Origin: Elusimicrobiota bacterium
GTDB taxonomy: Bacteria > Elusimicrobiota > Elusimicrobia > FEN-1173
Direction: 5' to 3'
Length of the DNA: 52,686 nucleotides
Assembly (NCBI GenBank): GCA_016788905.1
Contig: JAEURZ010000004.1
Coordinates: 100,630 to 153,315, forward strand
This document shows, in pieces, positions 50,401 to 52,686 of the stretch; the stretch's first letter is position 1, and each line of letters begins with the position of its first letter. A program made the position numbers and the translations under genes. The notes beneath the pieces were generated by a model. The model did not search any database. It saw only the letters and a list, made by a program, of their open reading frames with translations, and had not been told where the DNA came from.

Positions 50401-52686
50401 GAACGGAACAGCGGGTTATCTGGCGGATAATGTGAGCGCGACCAGCACGCGAATCAGTTATCCTAAAAGTGTGCCCGTGGATAGTAATGGGAATATTTAT
50501 ATATCCGACTCGGCGAACCATCGTATTCGCTTCGTACCCAAAACGGGAGGGACGTATTTTGGCCAGGCGATGACGGCCAATTACATTTACACCATAGCGG
50601 GGAATGGAACGTCTGGCTATTTAGCCGACGATGTGAGTGCGACCAGCACAAGAATTAATTCGCCGCTAAACGTCAATGTGGATGGGGCTGGCAACGTGTA
50701 TATCGCGGATACGAACAACAACCGGATTCGTTTCGTCGCGAAAGCAGGGGGTACCAATTTCGGTCAATCCATGACAGCCAATTACATTTACACAATTGGA
50801 GGAACGGGGGGGACAACATACAATGGGGAAAACGCTCTCGCCACGAACCAGGCCATTTCTGGCCCTGAAGGGCTATATGTTGATGCCGACAAACTGGCTT
50901 ATGTGGCAGATGCCAATCAAGTCGTCCGCATGATTGCGGGGGGGGACCCAGATGTTGTTTCGCCTTCCACGTCGACCCTGGCCGCGGTGACGGGATCTGT
51001 GGATGGCACTGTGGACCTGTCGTGGGCGTCCGCGGGGGACGATGGCATGATAGGGAATTTAACGGGGAATTACCGGATTCAATATGCAACCTATACGGCG
51101 AGCTGGAGCACTTCAACGACTCCCACCAACGCCACCACGGTAACCATTGCAACGACCAGTGTGACACCGGGATCGTCTCGAAGTAGAACCATGACAGGCT
51201 TACCCGGCGGAATGACCCATTATTTCGTTCTTTGGACGCAGGATGAATCCAGCAATTGGTCCGGTATTTCAAATACGACCTCCGCTGTCTCTGGAGCATC
51301 GACCGTCACCTTGGCGGAGGCCGTGGGCCAGGCGGGGTGGATGGGGCGGGGGGAGACGCAACGGATCTTAGGGACGGCGCAGGTGGTGTCGGATTCTGCG
51401 GCGGGGGTGACGATTTCGTCGGTGGCGGTGCAGGCGAGCGGGTATACGGCGGACGGGAACTTAACGAACGTTGAGGTGTGGGTCAGTTCCAGCGGATACA
51501 TTGATGCTACTGCTATTCGGTTGCAAAACACCTCGAAACCCTTTTCAAGTAATACAGCGGTATTTACACAGAATGTGGTGGTCAGCACGACACCGCTTTA
51601 CTTCATTGCGCGGAGCGACGTGGGTGGATCGGCCACGGAAGGGACATTTGAACTGGCCTTACAGGTGTATACGACAGCTTCGAGTGTGAATAACCCGATC
51701 GCGTTCAGTAACGCAACCGACGTGGTGGCGCCCCCCAGCGGAACGCCGTCGGGTTTAACGGCGACGGCGGCCGGTAACCTCTTGCAGGTGAATTTAAGCT
51801 GGAGCGGAGCGACGGGGGCGGACAGCTATACCATTTATCGCGCGACCCATTCGGGAGTGACGACCACAGACTTTATTCTGGGCATGACCAACAGCACCAG
51901 TTTCGCGGACGACACGATCCCTCCCAACCAGTTGATGTATTACAAAGTCGTCGGCCAGAACCGGGCGGGGTCCACCAGCCTGAGCAATGTCGCGTCGGAT
52001 ACCTCGGTGGATGTGCCGGCACTCACGACGTCCAACATCTACTTGAGGGCGGGGGTCCCCTCGGGGTATGGAAACGGAGGGGTGGCCTATTGGGATTCAC
52101 TTTCCCCCTTGGGAACAATGATTGATCGGGCTGGAAATCTATACGCGACGGATACCGTTTCGCGAATTAAATTTACCCCAAAAGTGGATGGGACCTATTT
52201 TGGTCAATCCATGACGGCCCATCGGATCTATACAATAGCGGGAACGGGGACGACTTCCTACAATGGGGATGGTGTGTTGGCAACCACGGCTCACCTCAAT
52301 ATTCCTCGAACCCTGGCGATCGATGCGGGGGGAAACGTTTATATCGCCGACCAAAGTAATCATCGGATCCGATTTGTTCCCAAAACCGGGGGTACGTATT
52401 TCGGTCAAACCATGACCGCCAACTATATCTATACCATCGCGGGCACGGGCACGGGATCTTACGGCGGTGACGGTGGTGCGGCCACATCAACACCCTTAAA
52501 TAATCCCTACGGGGTAAGCGTTGACCCCTGGGGGAACGTGGCGATTGCGGATTATTCGAACCATCGCATTCGGTTTATTGCCAAGACAAGCGGGACGTAT
52601 TTCGGCCAGTCCATGACGGCCAATAACATATACACAATTGCGGGGGATGGAACCGGGGCCTACAATGGAGATAATGTTGTGGCCAC
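46400..52686 (+). CDS. Giant NHL/FN3 repeat protein, continuation, incomplete at window end
   Basis: The frame is open without a stop from the (AT)7 tract to the window end (about 2,095 codons). The ATG at 46400 overlaps the stop of the upstream part as ATGA, so a second start is formally possible, but the product would lack a signal peptide. Order: the rest of NHL array 1 (to about 47490), an FN3-like domain (about 47500-47840), the second EAVGQAGWMG module and its FN3-like domain (47846-48590), NHL array 2 (about 48660-50946), FN3 (about 50950-51300), the third module plus FN3 (51305-52050), and the first units of array 3. It is best read as the continuation of the 43827 gene. Function unknown; a surface adhesin or scaffold is plausible. 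No catalytic domain was seen. Confidence 0.85.
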   Translation, partial: MSSGGLHVDDDGNIYFADQINHRIRFIPNVGGIYFGQSMTANCIYTIAGTGLSSNGGDNVLATSCGISSPPDVSVDAGGNIYIADEGNNVIRFVPKISGTYFGRSMTANYSYRIAGNNVGGYLADNVNATSTRINQPYGVSVDSGGNLYIADKNNHRVRFVPLSGGTYFGQSMTANYIYTIVGNGTGGYLADNVAATSTQINSPYDVRVDVDGNVYVVDSVNQRIRFMPKTSGTYYGQSMTATYLYTIAGNGTGGYSADNVAATSTRINYPEGISVDVGGNVYIADKYNNRIRFVPKSEGTYFGQSMIATYIYTIGGSGNQINDGGNALATSKSIFWPVDVFAGPGSMVYLSDANYKIRMIAGDDTIAPSTSTLTATAGGGRVTLDWNSAGNDGMIGTLTGNYRIQFATYTATWSTSTTPTNATTVTIATTSVTPGSMQTKVITGLTSGITYYFVLWSEDSANNWSGISNSTSAVPSVPNPTVTLTEAVGQAGWMGQGETQRILGTAEVVSDSASGVTISSVAVQASGYTADGNLTNVEVWVSSSGYIDANAVRLDGTAKAFSSNAAVFDQDVVVSTTPLYFIARSDVSGSATEGTFDIALQVYTTVTTLNNPIAFSNATDVVAPPSGTPSGLTATPSSNLLKVSLNWSGATGADSYSIFHATHSGVTTSDYFLGTTTATSLSDDLMIPNQLRNYIVVGNNRAGSSSPSAVASATTVDVPALTRNYIYLRAGLPAYVPGDGIVATNGNLNSPVSCFVDHEGNLYIADESNKRIRFVPKKSGTFFGQSMVANSIYSIAGTGTSAYNGDGAMATSRNIYYPEGVAVDAGGNVYIADKGNNRIRFIPKTGGTYFGQSMTANYIYTIAGNGSSSYGADNVAATSTGLKLPSGVSLDGAGNVYIADTDNYRIRFVPQVTGTYFGQSMTASYIYTIAGNGTSGFLADDVAATSTRISSVTGIAVDAGGNVYMTDGFTYRIRFMPKAGGTYFGQTMTANYLYTIAGNGTSGYLADNVAATSTRINISKGLSLDQSGNIYIADTYSYRIRFIPRAGGTYFGQSMTANYIYTIAGNGTGGYLADDVAATSTRIELAYGVTVDRSGNVYISDTINNRVRFVPKTSGTYFGKNVTGSFIYTIAGAGNTPYGGDNRIANSKNVSDRVLITGDSSGNLYVADYNDSRVRFVPKTGGTYFGQTMTANHIYTIAGNGTAGYLADDVAATSTRLFDPQGVAVDTSGNLYIADTTSNRVRFVPTTGGTYFGQTMTANYIYTIAGNGTPGYLADDVAATSTRLDSPTGVTIDSTGNVYIADWSNHRIRFVPKTGGTYFGQTMTANYIYTIAGNGTAGYLADNVSATSTRISYPKSVPVDSNGNIYISDSANHRIRFVPKTGGTYFGQAMTANYIYTIAGNGTSGYLADDVSATSTRINSPLNVNVDGAGNVYIADTNNNRIRFVAKAGGTNFGQSMTANYIYTIGGTGGTTYNGENALATNQAISGPEGLYVDADKLAYVADANQVVRMIAGGDPDVVSPSTSTLAAVTGSVDGTVDLSWASAGDDGMIGNLTGNYRIQYATYTASWSTSTTPTNATTVTIATTSVTPGSSRSRTMTGLPGGMTHYFVLWTQDESSNWSGISNTTSAVSGASTVTLAEAVGQAGWMGRGETQRILGTAQVVSDSAAGVTISSVAVQASGYTADGNLTNVEVWVSSSGYIDATAIRLQNTSKPFSSNTAVFTQNVVVSTTPLYFIARSDVGGSATEGTFELALQVYTTASSVNNPIAFSNATDVVAPPSGTPSGLTATAAGNLLQVNLSWSGATGADSYTIYRATHSGVTTTDFILGMTNSTSFADDTIPPNQLMYYKVVGQNRAGSTSLSNVASDTSVDVPALTTSNIYLRAGVPSGYGNGGVAYWDSLSPLGTMIDRAGNLYATDTVSRIKFTPKVDGTYFGQSMTAHRIYTIAGTGTTSYNGDGVLATTAHLNIPRTLAIDAGGNVYIADQSNHRIRFVPKTGGTYFGQTMTANYIYTIAGTGTGSYGGDGGAATSTPLNNPYGVSVDPWGNVAIADYSNHRIRFIAKTSGTYFGQSMTANNIYTIAGDGTGAYNGDNVVA
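48660..50946 (+). repeat. NHL repeat array 2 (201-bp units)
   Basis: The position equivalent to TYFGQ tyrosine occurs at 48746, 48947, 49148, 49349, 49550, 49751, 49952, 50153, 50354, 50555 and 50756, always 201 bases apart. As in array 1 there are eleven full units and a twelfth VYIAD-type strand (KLAYVADAN). All units are in one frame. Confidence 0.92.
52110..52686 (+). repeat. NHL repeat array 3, cut by the window end
   Basis: Three units are visible with TYFGQ tyrosines at 52196, 52397 and 52598, again 201 bases apart. By comparison with arrays 1 and 2, about nine further units are expected beyond the window. Confidence 0.85.

Larger units (their letters stand above)
44403..52686 (+). 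repeat. Super-repeat of about 3.45 kb, two full copies and a third partial
   Basis: The V-T-L-x-E-A-V-G-Q-A-G-W-M-G start of the module lies at 44403, 47846 and 51305 (steps of 3,443 and 3,459 bases). The first NHL units of the three arrays start 3,449 and 3,450 bases apart. Each copy holds one module of unknown family, one FN3-like domain, twelve NHL blades and a second FN3-like domain, about 1,150 codons. Copies differ at many positions, so they are not recent identical duplicates. Confidence 0.9.

Noticed and set aside
45210-50946. Regular direct repeats that could be mistaken for a CRISPR array
   Set aside because: The 201-base period is entirely coding, the units diverge along their length, and there are no short conserved repeats with unique spacers or cas genes.
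46400-52686. A separate second gene starting at ATG 46400
   Set aside because: It would begin in the middle of an NHL blade without a signal peptide. The (AT)7 slippage explains the frame change better, although the ATGA overlap keeps re-initiation formally possible.

Overview
The window is a dense bacterial chromosome segment (moderately high GC, almost no gaps) from a Gram-negative-type cell: it encodes LolA, a PorV-like and another outer-membrane barrel, an ExbB/ExbD/TonB system and large exported repeat proteins. Gene content, the PorV-like/FN3/FlgD-like surface proteins and gene order fit an Elusimicrobiota-like lineage or a neighbouring deep-branching diderm phylum. That assignment is inference; no rRNA or tRNA gene is present to settle it.

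Layout. (1) 176-7173: a tightly coupled translation operon rimP-nusA-infB-rbfA-nrnA-truB-ribF. (2) 7218-11162: an accessory block with a MA-type metallopeptidase facing a minus-strand operon of a PorV-like protein and a secreted subtilase with a C-terminal sorting-like domain; it separates ribF from rpsO-pnp, which often follow directly. (3) 11293-24085: rpsO, pnp, accB, a small winged-helix protein, uppP, ftsK, lolA, a RodZ-like protein, rimO, pgsA, pgpA, recA, a Xer recombinase and a Trm112-like zinc protein. (4) 24086-24495: a non-coding, hairpin- and repeat-rich spacer. (5) 24496-32819: a thiolase (minus), then miaB, a lytic transglycosylase, mutS, a PilZ protein and mutL. (6) 32861-42915: an envelope gene cluster with two membrane-anchored proteins, a 1,028-residue TPR protein, one ExbB, two ExbD, a TonB-like protein, two exported proteins with degenerate OmpA-like ends and a barrel protein. 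(7) 43095-52686: a 5'-truncated remnant of a surface protein, followed by a giant NHL/FN3 repeat gene that runs off the window end.

How the parts work together. Regions 1 and 3 are housekeeping: ribosome and tRNA maturation, RNA decay, lipid and undecaprenyl metabolism, chromosome segregation and recombination. Region 5 combines tRNA modification with mismatch repair. Region 6 looks like one ion-driven machine spanning inner membrane, periplasm and outer membrane, with a 1 ExbB : 2 ExbD composition reminiscent of Agl/Glt-type machines.

Most notable observations. The giant protein has two nested periods: 201-bp (67-residue) NHL units, 11 full plus end pieces per array, inside a super-repeat of about 3.45 kb. 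Its frame is broken exactly at an (AT)7 tract, and removing one AT unit restores the frame and the normal repeat length, which suggests phase variation or a very recent mutation. Five promoter-proximal genes (7218, 11293, 25932, 32861, 43827) start 6-7 bases after a -10 box with no ribosome binding site, suggesting leaderless transcripts, while genes inside operons are coupled by ATGA or TAATG overlaps.
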